Below are positions 6,885 through 15,797 of a stretch of 27,792 bases of DNA, piece after piece. Both the position numbers and the translations under genes were made by a program. Origin of the DNA: an uncultured Collinsella sp. (lineage in GTDB: Bacteria; Actinomycetota; Coriobacteriia; Coriobacteriales; Coriobacteriaceae); assembly GCA_900543515.1 (NCBI GenBank), contig UQRW01000029.1, positions 1 through 27,792 on the forward strand, read 5' to 3'. Position 1 is the first letter of the stretch; each line of letters opens with the position of its first letter. The notes beneath the pieces are model-generated. The model was given only the letters and a program-made list of their open reading frames with translations. It searched no databases and had not been told where the DNA came from.

Positions 6885-7948
6885 TTGTAGCCAAAGCGGC
6901 GAATCTGGGCCTCGTCGTCACGCCAACCGGCCTTGACCTTCACGTCCAGCTCCAAAAAGACCTGCGTGCCAAAGATGCGCTCAAGATCGCGACGGGCGTC
7001 GATGCCGATATGTTTGATCATCTCGCCGCCCTTGCCGATGATGATGCCCTTTTGGCCCTCGCGCTCGACGTAAATGGTGGCGTGCACGCGCAGCACCTTC
7101 TTGGTCTGCTCGAGCGCATCGCAAATCACGCCAACGGAATGCGGGATCTCGTCGCGGGTGCGGCGCAGGACCTTCTCGCGCACAAACTCGGCAACGAGCG
7201 TCTCGTCAGAAGCGTCGGTACCCATGTCCTCGGGGAACCAACGCGGACCCTCGGGCAAAAAGTGTGCAACGGTCTCGATAAACGCATCGACGTTGAAGTT
7301 CTTGACCGACGACGTCACGATCTCATCGTCATATTCCATGAGCTCGTGGGCGGCCTTAAGCTGCTCCATGACCTGTGCGGGATCAGCCTCATCGGCCTTG
7401 GTGAGCACCAAGACCTTCTTGGAACGGGCGCTCTTGACGCGCTCGGCAACCCAGGCGTCTCCCCTGCCGATCGGCTTGGTGGCATCAATCAAAAACGCGA
7501 CGACATCGACATCGTTCAGCTCGAACAGCGCGCTCTTGTTGAGCTCGGACCCCAGGCCGTCCTTGGGCTTGTGAATACCCGGGGTATCGACAAAGACCAG
7601 CTGGTAGCCGGGGCGATTGACAACGGCGCGCATGCGACGGCGGGTGGTCTGGGCCACCGGCGAGGTGATGGCGACCTTTTTGCCATAGCAGGCGTTGAGC
7701 AGCGTGGACTTACCGGCGTTGGGACGGCCGACCAGGGCCACGAAGCCGCTGCGGAAACCGGGCTCAACGTCTCCAAAGCCCGCGAGGCTGTCGTCCTCGT
7801 CGCACAGAGCGTTGAGCTCCTCGTCGCTCATGCCCTCAAACGGGTCAAACTCCTCGACATCCTCATAAGCCTCTGTCGCTTCGGCATCCACCGCATCCAG
7901 GGACTCGTCGTCCAGAGTTTCATCGATAGGCTGCATATTGTCGGACAT
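6872..7948 (-). CDS. era: GTPase Era (ribosome assembly) with acidic N-terminal extension
   Basis: The 358-residue protein is Era, a GTPase that binds the 3' end of 16S rRNA and helps 30S maturation. G motifs are visible: GRPNAGKS (74-81), the TTR switch I shortly after, DTPGIHKP, and TKAD. A type II KH domain lies in the C-terminal part (KGIIIGKGGEMIKHIGIDARRDLERI). Family members are usually about 300 residues. The excess is a 60-residue N-terminal region with 24 Asp or Glu and no Lys or Arg before residue 66. The ATG at 7948 has AAAGGGAT upstream, so the extension is translated unless an internal start is used. It follows dgkA by 12 nt. An integrated element sits exactly at its stop codon. 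Its last codons form the attachment core and remain intact. Confidence 0.97.
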   Translation of the reverse strand: MSDNMQPIDETLDDESLDAVDAEATEAYEDVEEFDPFEGMSDEELNALCDEDDSLAGFGDVEPGFRSGFVALVGRPNAGKSTLLNACYGKKVAITSPVAQTTRRRMRAVVNRPGYQLVFVDTPGIHKPKDGLGSELNKSALFELNDVDVVAFLIDATKPIGRGDAWVAERVKSARSKKVLVLTKADEADPAQVMEQLKAAHELMEYDDEIVTSSVKNFNVDAFIETVAHFLPEGPRWFPEDMGTDASDETLVAEFVREKVLRRTRDEIPHSVGVICDALEQTKKVLRVHATIYVEREGQKGIIIGKGGEMIKHIGIDARRDLERIFGTQVFLELDVKVKAGWRDDEAQIRRFGYNAED

Positions 7949-7960
7949 GAAAATCCCTTT

Positions 7961-8338
7961 CTAAATAAAGTCGAGCGCGTGGGCAAATACCAGCAATCCC
8001 ACAATCGCGGCGGTGATGGAAAGTACGTATACGGAGGCGGCGGCGATATCCTTCGCACGCTTTGCCAGCGGATGAAGTTCCTGGGTCGCCAGGTCGACGA
8101 TCGCCTCCATAGCGGTATTGCACAGCTCGCCGTGAATCACCAAGCCACAGCAGATGATAACCGTGGCCCATTCGGCAATATCGAGCCCCACGATGCAGCC
8201 GGCAACGACGGTACAAACGCCCGCAGCGAGCATAACCTTAATGTTGCGCTCGGTCTTGACGGCGGTGACGAAGCCCTCCATGGCGTAGGAGAACGACTTT
8301 AAGAAGGAAGGATGGTCCTTGTTCGATCCGGGAATCAT
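7961..8338 (-). CDS. dgkA: Diacylglycerol/undecaprenol kinase family protein
   Basis: The 125-residue integral membrane protein belongs to the small DgkA family. It phosphorylates diacylglycerol or, in most Gram-positive bacteria, undecaprenol, recycling the lipid carrier of cell wall synthesis. Three membrane helices are visible (about 34-52, 56-72 and 98-119). The family signature ELCNTAMEAIVDL at 71-83 contains the catalytic and metal-binding Glu71, Asn74 and Glu78, and KD at 96-97 is also conserved. The N-terminal amphipathic region FLKSFSYAMEG is typical. It lies between ybeY (9 nt) and era (12 nt) in one operon, an order common in Firmicutes and Actinobacteria. Substrate choice (lipid alcohol against diacylglycerol) is inferred from the lineage. 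Confidence 0.92.
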   Translation of the reverse strand: MIPGSNKDHPSFLKSFSYAMEGFVTAVKTERNIKVMLAAGVCTVVAGCIVGLDIAEWATVIICCGLVIHGELCNTAMEAIVDLATQELHPLAKRAKDIAAASVYVLSITAAIVGLLVFAHALDFI

Positions 8339-8347
8339 AGACGGCTC

Positions 8348-8857
8348 CTAGTCGTGGGCGTGGTTGGTGATGGGGCCGACGTGGACCAGCTTGGGGTCCT
8401 CACCGCGCTCAAGCGCCAGATCGCGCAGGATGGCGTCCTCGCGGGCCTCCATGACCTCGGCCTCGTCGTCCTCAATATGGTCATACCCCAGCAGGTGCAG
8501 CATGCCATGCACGAGCATCAGACGGCACTCGTCGGCAGGGCTATTGCCAAAGCCGGGGGCCTGGCGGGCAATGACCTGCGGGGCCAAGATGATATCGCCG
8601 AGCTCGAGCGTCTCATCGGCGGGAATATCCTCATCAAAGGCAGAGTCGCATTCAAACGAGAGGACATCAGTGGTACGGTCGATACCGCGCCACTCGTGGT
8701 TGAGCTCGTGCATCTCGTCCTCATCGACATACGAAAGAGAAATCTCGACTTCACGTTCAACGCCCTCGGCGGCAAGCACGACCTCGCAGATGTGCTCTAC
8801 CTCCTGCGCGTCGAGCAGCGTATCGAGCTCGGCATCGTTGCTGATCAATACACTCAA
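8348..8857 (-). CDS. ybeY: Endoribonuclease/rRNA maturation factor YbeY
   Basis: The 169-residue protein is YbeY, a zinc-dependent RNase family member needed for 16S rRNA 3' processing and ribosome quality control. The metal site HGMLHLLGYDH contributes H117, H121 and H127. The preceding TDVLSFE (63-69) and LGDIILAP (86-93) blocks are also family hallmarks. Length is normal, with a slightly long C-terminal tail (RGEDPKLVHVGPITNHAHD). The ATG at 8857 overlaps the phoH stop as ATGA, so the two genes are translationally coupled. The phoH-ybeY-dgkA-era order is widely conserved and supports the call. Confidence 0.97.
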   Translation of the reverse strand: MSVLISNDAELDTLLDAQEVEHICEVVLAAEGVEREVEISLSYVDEDEMHELNHEWRGIDRTTDVLSFECDSAFDEDIPADETLELGDIILAPQVIARQAPGFGNSPADECRLMLVHGMLHLLGYDHIEDDEAEVMEAREDAILRDLALERGEDPKLVHVGPITNHAHD

Positions 8858-9840
8858 CGGGACTCCTTTCGGTCGTGCACGCGCTTCTCGCGCACATCAT
8901 CATAAGTATCGTATGCCTCGACGATACGTCCCACCAAGGCATGGCGCACCACGTCGGCACGCTCGAGGTGCGAAAATGCGACATCATCGACACGGCCCAA
9001 AATCTTCTCGACATCCGCCAAGCCACCACGACGACCCACCAGGTCACGCTGGCTCAGGTCGCCGGTAATCACGAACTTGGAGTTGAAGCCCAGGCGCGTC
9101 AGGAACATCTTCATCTGCTCGGGCGTGGTATTTTGTGCCTCGTCGAGCACCACGAAGGCATCACTCAGCGTGCGGCCGCGCATGTAGGCAAGCGGGGCGA
9201 TCTCGATCACGCCGCGCTCCATAAGCTCATCGGTGCGCTCGCGATCCATCATGTCAAAAAGGGCGTCGTAAAGCGGACGCATGTAGGGATCGATCTTTTC
9301 CTCGAGGGTGCCGGGCAAAAAGCCCAGATTCTCCCCCGCCTCGACAACCGGACGCGTCAAGATCAGACGGCCCACCTCGTGACGCTTGAGCGCGGCAACG
9401 GCGAGCGCCATGGCCAGATAGGTCTTACCGGTGCCGGCAGGACCCAGGCCAAACGTGATGGTATGCGTGCGGATGGCATCCACATAGCGCTTTTGGCCGA
9501 GCGTCTTGGGGCGAATGACGCGACCGCGATACGAAAGCAGCACGTCATCGCGAAGCGACGTAGCCTCGTGCTCACCGTCGCGCAAGACGGCCAGGCAGCG
9601 AGAGACATCGTCGGCAGACAGCGTGCGCCCGGCGGCCGCCTCGCAAAAAGCGTGCTCGAAAAAGCGCGCCACGAGTTCGACCTCGTCCGGGTCGCCGCTC
9701 ACGGAGATGCTATCGCCACGGGCGACCACATGAGCGCGAACCAAACTCTCGAGCGCACGAAGGACGCCGTCGCCGGCGCCCAAAACGCGCGAGGGATCAA
9801 TCCCCTCGGGAACGGTAAGTCTAATCTTCGAGGCTTCCAT
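8854..9840 (-). CDS. phoH: PhoH-like ATPase
   Basis: The 328-residue protein is a PhoH-family P-loop NTPase with a helicase-like fold, often linked to RNA metabolism together with YbeY. Walker A is GPAGTGKT (133-140) and Walker B is FVVLDEAQN (229-237). The arginine-rich segment DLVGRRGGLADVEKIL follows TGDLSQ. The ATG at 9840 is preferred because GGGAGG lies directly before it and because the longer frame to 9945 overlaps mtaB without family similarity. With this start the gene overlaps the mtaB end by 20 nt and the ybeY start by 4 nt. The exact substrate of PhoH proteins is not established. Confidence 0.95.
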   Translation of the reverse strand: MEASKIRLTVPEGIDPSRVLGAGDGVLRALESLVRAHVVARGDSISVSGDPDEVELVARFFEHAFCEAAAGRTLSADDVSRCLAVLRDGEHEATSLRDDVLLSYRGRVIRPKTLGQKRYVDAIRTHTITFGLGPAGTGKTYLAMALAVAALKRHEVGRLILTRPVVEAGENLGFLPGTLEEKIDPYMRPLYDALFDMMDRERTDELMERGVIEIAPLAYMRGRTLSDAFVVLDEAQNTTPEQMKMFLTRLGFNSKFVITGDLSQRDLVGRRGGLADVEKILGRVDDVAFSHLERADVVRHALVGRIVEAYDTYDDVREKRVHDRKESR

Positions 9841-11113
9841 GAACCTCCCTGCGTGCATGGACCAAGCCGGAATCATCGACTCCGATGATAGCAACATCGA
9901 GCAGGCACGGGGCTGTAAGTCCACAGGTATCGTCAAGACGGGCATGATGGAACGAGCCGAGCGTCAGGTTGTCGCCATACTCGAGCACGGCACGCTCGAC
10001 CGTGCCCACGCGACGGCGAGCGTCGGCAATAGCGAGCTCCTGTGCAGCGGCCCGCATACGGCGGCTGCGCTCGGCCATAACCTCGGGCGGAACCTGGTCG
10101 GGCATGTCGGCAGCAAGGGTACCGGGACGCTTGCTGTAGCGGAACACGTGCATACGCGAGAAACCCACACGGCGGCACAGCGCCAGCGACTCCTCGAACT
10201 CCTCGTCCGTCTCGCCAGGGAAGCCGACAATAACGTCGCAAGAAAGTGACGCCTGCGGCAGATTGGCGCGAATCATACGCACCGTGTCCTCAAAGGCCTC
10301 CGCACTATAGGGACGGCCCATGCGATGCAGGGTCGCCGTGCAGCCGGACTGCACGGGCAGGTGCAAAAACGGGGCAATACGCTGCGGAAAGCGCGCCATA
10401 ACCTTAAGCAGGCGCTCGGAGATATCCATGGGCTCGACCGAGGAAATGCGCACATGCGGAATAGACGTGCGCTCCATGATGGCCTCGAGCAGTTCATCGA
10501 TTTCGACGTGCTCGTCGGTCGCGCTCTTGCCATCGTAGGCACCCAGGTTCACACCGGTCAGCACCACCTCGGGCACGCCGGCCTCCTGGGCCTCGCGAAC
10601 TTGCTCGAGCACGGACTCGACGGGCACGGAGCGCTCGGGGCCGCGCGCCTTCCACACAATGCAATAAGTGCAGCGATGGTTGCAGCCATCCTGAATCTTC
10701 ACGCCCAGGCGAGAGCGACCGAGCGCATCGACCACCTCGCCATCGCTGCAGGCGGGAACGCTATCGGACTCAACACCCAGCACCTCGCATACACGTTCGG
10801 CGACATCTATCTTGGACGGCTCGGCAATCACGCGATCCGAAAGCTCCGACAGCTCCTCGGGATGCAAATTGACCACGCATCCGGTCACGACCACATAGGG
10901 CTCGTTTGGATGGGCCAGCGCATGACGGACGGCCTTACGGGTCTTAGCCTCGGCCTCGCCCGTAACGGCACAAGTGTTAATGACGATCAGATCGGCATCC
11001 TGGGGCTCCACAATAGCAAAGCCCAAGCGCATAAGATCGGCAGTGATACGGTCAGACTCAACCCGGTTGACACGGCAGCCGAGGTTGACGACGGAAATAT
11101 GGGGTGCGAGCAC
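9821..11113 (-). CDS. mtaB: tRNA (t6A37) methylthiotransferase MtaB
   Basis: This 430-residue radical SAM enzyme of the MiaB/MtaB family adds a methylthio group to t6A37 of tRNA, giving ms2t6A. The N-terminal UPF0004 domain has the three cluster cysteines C13, C48 and C79 (contexts LGCRVN, NTCAVT and TGCVVN). The radical SAM motif CNHRCTYC gives C144, C148 and C151. The C-terminal region (about 365-430) fits a TRAM RNA-binding domain. Short N-terminal spacing and the LGCRVN context favour MtaB over MiaB or RimO. It follows dnaJ by 9 nt and overlaps phoH, so it belongs to the same transcription unit. Dependence on S-adenosylmethionine and two 4Fe-4S clusters is known for the family. Confidence 0.92.
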   Translation of the reverse strand: MLAPHISVVNLGCRVNRVESDRITADLMRLGFAIVEPQDADLIVINTCAVTGEAEAKTRKAVRHALAHPNEPYVVVTGCVVNLHPEELSELSDRVIAEPSKIDVAERVCEVLGVESDSVPACSDGEVVDALGRSRLGVKIQDGCNHRCTYCIVWKARGPERSVPVESVLEQVREAQEAGVPEVVLTGVNLGAYDGKSATDEHVEIDELLEAIMERTSIPHVRISSVEPMDISERLLKVMARFPQRIAPFLHLPVQSGCTATLHRMGRPYSAEAFEDTVRMIRANLPQASLSCDVIVGFPGETDEEFEESLALCRRVGFSRMHVFRYSKRPGTLAADMPDQVPPEVMAERSRRMRAAAQELAIADARRRVGTVERAVLEYGDNLTLGSFHHARLDDTCGLTAPCLLDVAIIGVDDSGLVHARREVHGSLED

Positions 11114-11122
11114 GCGGGCTCC

Positions 11123-12271
11123 TTAATCGAGGATATCGTCGAGGGCACTCTTGATACGGTCGGTCACCGACTTCTTACCGGAAGCGACGTCATCGCCCAT
11201 CTCATCGGCAAAAGCACGGAGCAGCTCGCGCTGCTTATTGGAAAGATTGGTGGGAACGACCACGCGCAGTTGCACGATCAGGCGGCCACGCGAACCGCCA
11301 CCGCCAATGCGCGGCATGCCGTAATTATTGACGCTCACGGTGTCGCCGTACTGGGCGCCGGCGGGAACCGTCACCTTAACGACCTCGTCGGGCATAATGC
11401 CCTCGACCTCGATCTCGCAGCCGAGCGCAGCCTGCGCAATCGAGATATCGCTCACCAGGTACAGGTCGTCCCCGTTGCGCTTAAAGCGCTCATGGTCGGC
11501 AACGCGCACGTTGACAATCAGGTCGCCCGAAGGCTCGCCGCGAAGGCCGGCCTCGCCAAAGCCGCTCACGCGCAGCTGGCGACCGGTCGAAACGCCGGCG
11601 GGAATATCGATGTCGATCTTTTCGTGCGAAGGCGTGCGGCCTTGACCGTCGCAGGTCTCGCAGGGATGATCGATAACCGTGCCCTCACCATGGCAGTCGG
11701 GGCAAGGCGAGGAAGACTGAACCTGGCCCAGGAACGAACGCTGAACCGTCGTGACGTAGCCCGTACCGTGGCAGCGGCCGCACTGCTTTTCCTGTGCGCC
11801 CTCTGCCCTACCGGTGCCATTGCAGTCCTCGCAAGGAGCAAGGCGGTCATAGCTGATTGTCTTTTTGCAGCCGAGCGCCGCCTCCTCGAGCGTCACCGAA
11901 AGCGAGATGGCCATGTCTCGTCCGCGACGACGCTCACGACGGCTGCGGGCGCCACCGCCGGCACCGCCGCCAAAGAACGACGAGAACAAGTCGTCCATGC
12001 CCATGCCACCAAAGATATCGTTGATATCGACGTAGCCGGAGCCACCGGGGCCGTCGGCAGTGCCGTAACGGTCGTAGTTAGCACGCTTCTGCTCATCGGA
12101 AAGAACGGAATAGGCCTCGTTGAGCTCCTTGAACTTGGCCTCGGCCTCGGGGTCGTCCGAAACATCCGGATGTACGGTACGGGCCTTCTTTAGAAACGCA
12201 CGCTTAATCGTCCGCGCGTCGGCATCCCTGTCGACGCCAAGCACCTCGTAGTAATCCCTATTTTCCGACAC
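11123..12271 (-). CDS. dnaJ: Chaperone protein DnaJ (canonical, type I)
   Basis: The 382-residue protein is a type I Hsp40 co-chaperone that stimulates DnaK ATPase activity and holds unfolded clients. The J domain (1-70) has HPD at 34-36. A short Gly/Phe-rich linker follows (75-108), then a zinc domain with four CxxCxGxG repeats (C147/150, C164/167, C190/193 and C204/207) and two C-terminal substrate-binding domains. The GTG at 12271 is chosen: GGAAGGA lies 7 nt upstream and the protein then begins right at the J domain (SENRDYYEVLGVD). The frame upstream has no family similarity. It lies 81 nt after a second, membrane-linked DnaJ paralog and 9 nt before mtaB. No CIRCE or HAIR heat-shock operator is visible. 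Confidence 0.94.
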   Translation of the reverse strand: MSENRDYYEVLGVDRDADARTIKRAFLKKARTVHPDVSDDPEAEAKFKELNEAYSVLSDEQKRANYDRYGTADGPGGSGYVDINDIFGGMGMDDLFSSFFGGGAGGGARSRRERRRGRDMAISLSVTLEEAALGCKKTISYDRLAPCEDCNGTGRAEGAQEKQCGRCHGTGYVTTVQRSFLGQVQSSSPCPDCHGEGTVIDHPCETCDGQGRTPSHEKIDIDIPAGVSTGRQLRVSGFGEAGLRGEPSGDLIVNVRVADHERFKRNGDDLYLVSDISIAQAALGCEIEVEGIMPDEVVKVTVPAGAQYGDTVSVNNYGMPRIGGGGSRGRLIVQLRVVVPTNLSNKQRELLRAFADEMGDDVASGKKSVTDRIKSALDDILD

Positions 12272-12352
12272 GACCGAATCCTTCCGACTTTCATTATTGT
12301 CACAGTGCGTCCTATACCCAAGCAGGGCCGACCGCAAACAGAGGGTTTGATG

Positions 12353-13456
12353 TTATTGCATTTGGTACGGCGAAAGCATGGCCCGTTGCGAGCAGCTCGC
12401 GAACCAAACCGACACGAGCGCGAACATGAAGCCGTTGGCAAAACCGTTGGCAAACTGCATCGCGCCGCGCTTCCACCACAGCAGGCTGCGATGAAGCACG
12501 CCGTCCGAAAGCACCATGAACAGGCCCATGGCAAACGGAATAAAGCACATCACGGCAAAGGCCGAGAACACGCCCGAGATGGCCGAGAGTACCAAAAACG
12601 GCGCCACGATGCCCATCAGGTAAAAACCGGTACGAGCTTTGCCTTCCAAGCGCTCGGCCTCAACATGGGCGCGGCCGACCAGATCGCCGCCCGCGGCACC
12701 GTTGGTGCCAGCATGACCCATGCCGCCAATGCGGACCTCGTCGCCATCGTGCGTGCCGGCAGGAAACTCAATCGTCTGCTCGGAGGTTACGCGAGTACGA
12801 CCGCTGCCGCCGCAATCAGGGCAGGGGTCGGCCACGACCTTACCGGAACCGCCGCACTCGGGGCAGACCGACTGGAACGTGCCCGCACCAAACAGGAAGG
12901 ACAGGTCGACGTCGATATGGCCGCGGCCGCCACAGCTTGGGCAGGTATGGGCATGCTCGGAGGAGACAGAGCCCGAACCGCCGCAGTTGTTACAGGTATC
13001 GAAGCGCGTGTAGCGGACGGTCTTGCGGGCACCGCCCTTTGCCTCCTTGGCGTCGAGCTTAATATCGACGACCACGTTGGCGCCGTTCTCGGGATTGTAG
13101 GCAGCCTGCCCGCGACGCGGCTGGCCCCAGGCGCCACCAAAGGGAAAACCGCCCTCAAAGGGATTGCCATAGCCCGCGCTGCCGGCGTAGCCGCCGCCAT
13201 AGGGCGAAGCCGTAGGAGCGCCGGCGAAGGGGTTGCCCGAACGCATGGCGTCGTAGCGCGAACGCTTCTGCTCGTCCGAAAGCACGGCGTAGGCCTCGGA
13301 AACCTCTTTAAACTTTTCCTCGGCATCCGGCTCTTTGTTGACGTCCGGATGGAGCTTGCGGGCCTTTTGCTGGAAGGCCTTTTGAATATCACGCGAGGTG
13401 GCGTCCTTGGAGACACCCAGAATCTCGTAGTAATCTTTTTCGTTCATCGTCGCCAT
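12353..13456 (-). CDS. DnaJ-like protein with zinc domain and C-terminal membrane anchor
   Basis: This 367-residue Hsp40 paralog has a complete J domain (residues 5-70, HPD at 36-38), a Gly/Phe/Pro-rich linker (73-115) and all four zinc motifs (C155/158, C172/175, C198/201 and C212/215). The C-terminal domain I starts normally (SEQTIEFPAGTHDGDEVRIG) but stops after GGDLVGRAHVEAE near residue 267. In its place are about 90 residues with three hydrophobic segments (about 276-297, 298-318 and 338-355). It would thus recruit DnaK to the membrane. The ATG at 13456 is chosen because AGGAGG precedes it by 9 nt; the longer frame to 13477 contains that site. The fusion reads without frameshift or stop. 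The role is inferred: perhaps folding or insertion of membrane or secreted proteins. Confidence 0.88.
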   Translation of the reverse strand: MATMNEKDYYEILGVSKDATSRDIQKAFQQKARKLHPDVNKEPDAEEKFKEVSEAYAVLSDEQKRSRYDAMRSGNPFAGAPTASPYGGGYAGSAGYGNPFEGGFPFGGAWGQPRRGQAAYNPENGANVVVDIKLDAKEAKGGARKTVRYTRFDTCNNCGGSGSVSSEHAHTCPSCGGRGHIDVDLSFLFGAGTFQSVCPECGGSGKVVADPCPDCGGSGRTRVTSEQTIEFPAGTHDGDEVRIGGMGHAGTNGAAGGDLVGRAHVEAERLEGKARTGFYLMGIVAPFLVLSAISGVFSAFAVMCFIPFAMGLFMVLSDGVLHRSLLWWKRGAMQFANGFANGFMFALVSVWFASCSQRAMLSPYQMQ

Positions 13457-13514
13457 GCGCGGCAACCTCCTGCTCAAAGCAGCGTATATATTGCGGTAAT
13501 TCTACCCGAGCGGT

Positions 13515-14747
13515 CTATGCTAGACCCCAAAACAGCTCGAACAGAACATTTCCATCGAGCCAACCTAGGTGTGTCGGCGCTAAACGGGCGCGGGCGCGGC
13601 CTGCGACGACATCTGCCGAAGTGAAGGATCCCTCATGGGCCCCGAGCGCCTCGGGCACCCACGTGGCAAGTCCCAATTCGAGCGCGTGATCGCAGGCAGC
13701 TGCCAACTCGCCCGTTGGGATGACGAAAGCTGCACGAACCAACAGGTCGGACGCGACACCGCGCGTCATGCGACAAGCGAGCATCAGGTCTTCAGCCGCA
13801 GCCTCGCGCTGCGACAGATATTCGGTCTCGAACGCCATCGCGTCATCGTCACGTTGCACCAGACGCACGCGGTACGCATCGCCTCGAAAAGACACGCCGG
13901 GGAACAAACCTGCGAGACGGTCGAAATCCTCGGCGTCGAGCATGCCCGCGGCAGAACGACCCAGGCCCAGATAGCCCCGTCCGGTCCAGTAGGCAATGTT
14001 ATGGGCGCACTCATGGCCGTCGAGCGCATAGCTTGCCACCTCATACGGGTGATAGCCGGCGGCACCCAGGAGCTCGCGTGCCAAGTCCATGCACGAAGCC
14101 TGAAAATCCTCGTCGGGCTCGAGCGACTCGTCGCGGCACGCCATGCGATAAAGGGGCGTCCCCTCCTCAAGCGTGAGCGGGTAGACCGACACATGATGCG
14201 GGGCCGCCGCCAGCACGCCATCGAGCGTACGCTTCCAACTCGCTGCGGTCTGCCCGGGAAGTCCGCACATAAGGTCGCACGACACATCAAGCCCAGCGTT
14301 CTTGACCGTCGCGATGGCGGCGAGCGCCCGATCGGCATCGTGAATACGGCCGATGGCAGTAAGTTCGGCGTTATCGAGCGTTTGCACGCCCAGAGAGACG
14401 CGTGTGACACCAACCTTGACAAGTGCAGTAGCAAGCTCGGCGTTCAGCGACTCGGGATTGGCCTCGCAGGTAAACTCAACGGGGGCACACCACGCACGAA
14501 TACGCCGCGCCAGCTCCACCAGGCGCTCCCCCGCCAGCGACGGCGTACCGCCACCAACATAGACGGTGCGGATCTGGTCAAGGGCATCAGCCTTGCCAAA
14601 AGCATCGAGACGCGCGAACAACTGCTCAAAATAGGCATCGAGCGCAGCGCTCAGGTCGCACGGAGCAAAACTGCGCGAGTCAAAGTCGCAGTACCGGCAC
14701 TTTTGGGCGCAAAACGGCACGTGCACGTACAGTGCGGTAACGGCCAC
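13515..14747 (-). CDS. hemW: Radical SAM protein HemW (heme chaperone; coproporphyrinogen-oxidase-like)
   Basis: The 410-residue radical SAM protein has the cluster motif C13-x3-C17-x2-C20 in HVPFCAQKCRYCDF and the glycine motif VGGGTPS (64-70). The HNxxYW motif (HNIAYW, 249-254), associated with heme binding in HemW, is present. The N-terminal extension of true HemN is missing, so HemW is the better name; older annotations call it oxygen-independent coproporphyrinogen III oxidase. The start is GTG at 14747, with GGAGG 7 nt upstream lying inside the end of dusB. It begins 2 nt after the dusB stop, so coupling is likely. The hemW-dnaJ neighbourhood is common in Gram-positive bacteria. Confidence 0.9.
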   Translation of the reverse strand: MAVTALYVHVPFCAQKCRYCDFDSRSFAPCDLSAALDAYFEQLFARLDAFGKADALDQIRTVYVGGGTPSLAGERLVELARRIRAWCAPVEFTCEANPESLNAELATALVKVGVTRVSLGVQTLDNAELTAIGRIHDADRALAAIATVKNAGLDVSCDLMCGLPGQTAASWKRTLDGVLAAAPHHVSVYPLTLEEGTPLYRMACRDESLEPDEDFQASCMDLARELLGAAGYHPYEVASYALDGHECAHNIAYWTGRGYLGLGRSAAGMLDAEDFDRLAGLFPGVSFRGDAYRVRLVQRDDDAMAFETEYLSQREAAAEDLMLACRMTRGVASDLLVRAAFVIPTGELAAACDHALELGLATWVPEALGAHEGSFTSADVVAGRARARLAPTHLGWLDGNVLFELFWGLA

Positions 14748-14749
14748 CC

Positions 14750-15793
14750 TTAAGCCTCCAGAGGATGAGGGGGCACCGATTCGCCGGCGGCAAGGGCGGC
14801 CTCGCAGGCCACCACATCGCGCTCGATCTCATCGACCAGTGCCATAAACTCCTCGTAAGTGGAACAGCGCACCACATGGGCACGCCAAGCGGCGGCATGG
14901 GGCATGCCTTTTAAGTACCAGCTTGCATACGTGCGGGCACGCGACATGAGCGGCAGGAGCTCATGCGTCAGCGTTAGGTGCTCACGCAGGGCGTCCAGGC
15001 GCTCGACCGAGCTGCGCGGCGGCACCGGTATGCCATCGAGCGCAAGAGCGCGAGCATCACCAAAGACCCAGGGATTACCGTAGATACCGCGCGCGATAAA
15101 CACCGCGCTGGCACCCGAGTTGCGCAGATGCTCCGCGGCATCCTCGGCCGAGAACACATCGCCCGAACCAATCACGGGAATCTCAACGGCGTCGGCAACC
15201 TCATCGACGACCGACCAATCGGCCTGGCCCGTATAGAGCTGCGTGGCGCAACGACCATGCACGGCGACTGCGGCAGCCCCTGCGCCCTCAAGCATCTGGG
15301 CAAATGTCGCGGCATTGCGGTCCTCGGCATAAAAACCTTTGCGAATCTTGACGGTCACGGGCACGTGCGCCGCGCCCACCGTGGCCTCGACGATCTTCTC
15401 CGCCAGGTCGGGCGTGCGCATGAGCGCCGAGCCCTCGCCCTTGGTAACGACCTTGCGGGCGGGGCATGCCATATTGATATCGATGAGCGACAGGCGATCG
15501 CCAACGCGCTCCTCGACGGCAGCGACGGCGCTCGCAAACTGATCGGGCTTGGAGCCAAAGAGTTGCACGCAAATCTGCTGCTCCTCGTCGGCCGGTAGCA
15601 CCAGGCGCCAGGTCTTGTTGCTGGCATAGGCAAGGCCCGCCACGCTCACCATCTCGCTGTAGGCAAGGTTGGCACCGCGACGGCGGCACATGATGCGGTA
15701 GGCAGGGTCGGTCACGCCCGCCATGGGAGCCATAAGGAACGGCTGCTCGGCATAGGCGCCCAGCAGCCGCTTGCTGTATTCAGAAAGCGCCAT
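14750..15793 (-). CDS. dusB: tRNA-dihydrouridine synthase (Dus family)
   Basis: The 347-residue flavoenzyme reduces specific uridines in the tRNA D-loop using NADPH and FMN. The TIM-barrel start MAPMAGVTDPAYR (21-33), the NMACPARKVVTKGEGSALM block with catalytic Cys110, and the FMN phosphate site IGSGDVFSAEDA are all visible. Assignment to DusB is by overall similarity to the bacterial B type; the exact uridine position is not certain. The C-terminal helical tRNA-binding part is present (EHLTLTHELLPLMSRARTYASWYLKGMP). It starts 4 nt beyond lepA and ends 2 nt before hemW, so lepA-dusB-hemW is a tight operon. Confidence 0.93.
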   Translation of the reverse strand: MALSEYSKRLLGAYAEQPFLMAPMAGVTDPAYRIMCRRRGANLAYSEMVSVAGLAYASNKTWRLVLPADEEQQICVQLFGSKPDQFASAVAAVEERVGDRLSLIDINMACPARKVVTKGEGSALMRTPDLAEKIVEATVGAAHVPVTVKIRKGFYAEDRNAATFAQMLEGAGAAAVAVHGRCATQLYTGQADWSVVDEVADAVEIPVIGSGDVFSAEDAAEHLRNSGASAVFIARGIYGNPWVFGDARALALDGIPVPPRSSVERLDALREHLTLTHELLPLMSRARTYASWYLKGMPHAAAWRAHVVRCSTYEEFMALVDEIERDVVACEAALAAGESVPPHPLEA

Positions 15794-15797
15794 AGAC

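Noticed and set aside
10325..12193. A 622-residue open frame on the plus strand opposite mtaB and dnaJ
   Set aside because: It crosses two well-supported minus-strand genes and shows no family similarity.
12305..13624. A 439-residue open frame on the plus strand opposite the membrane DnaJ
   Set aside because: Antisense shadow of a gene with clear J and zinc motifs; no ribosome site or domain seen.
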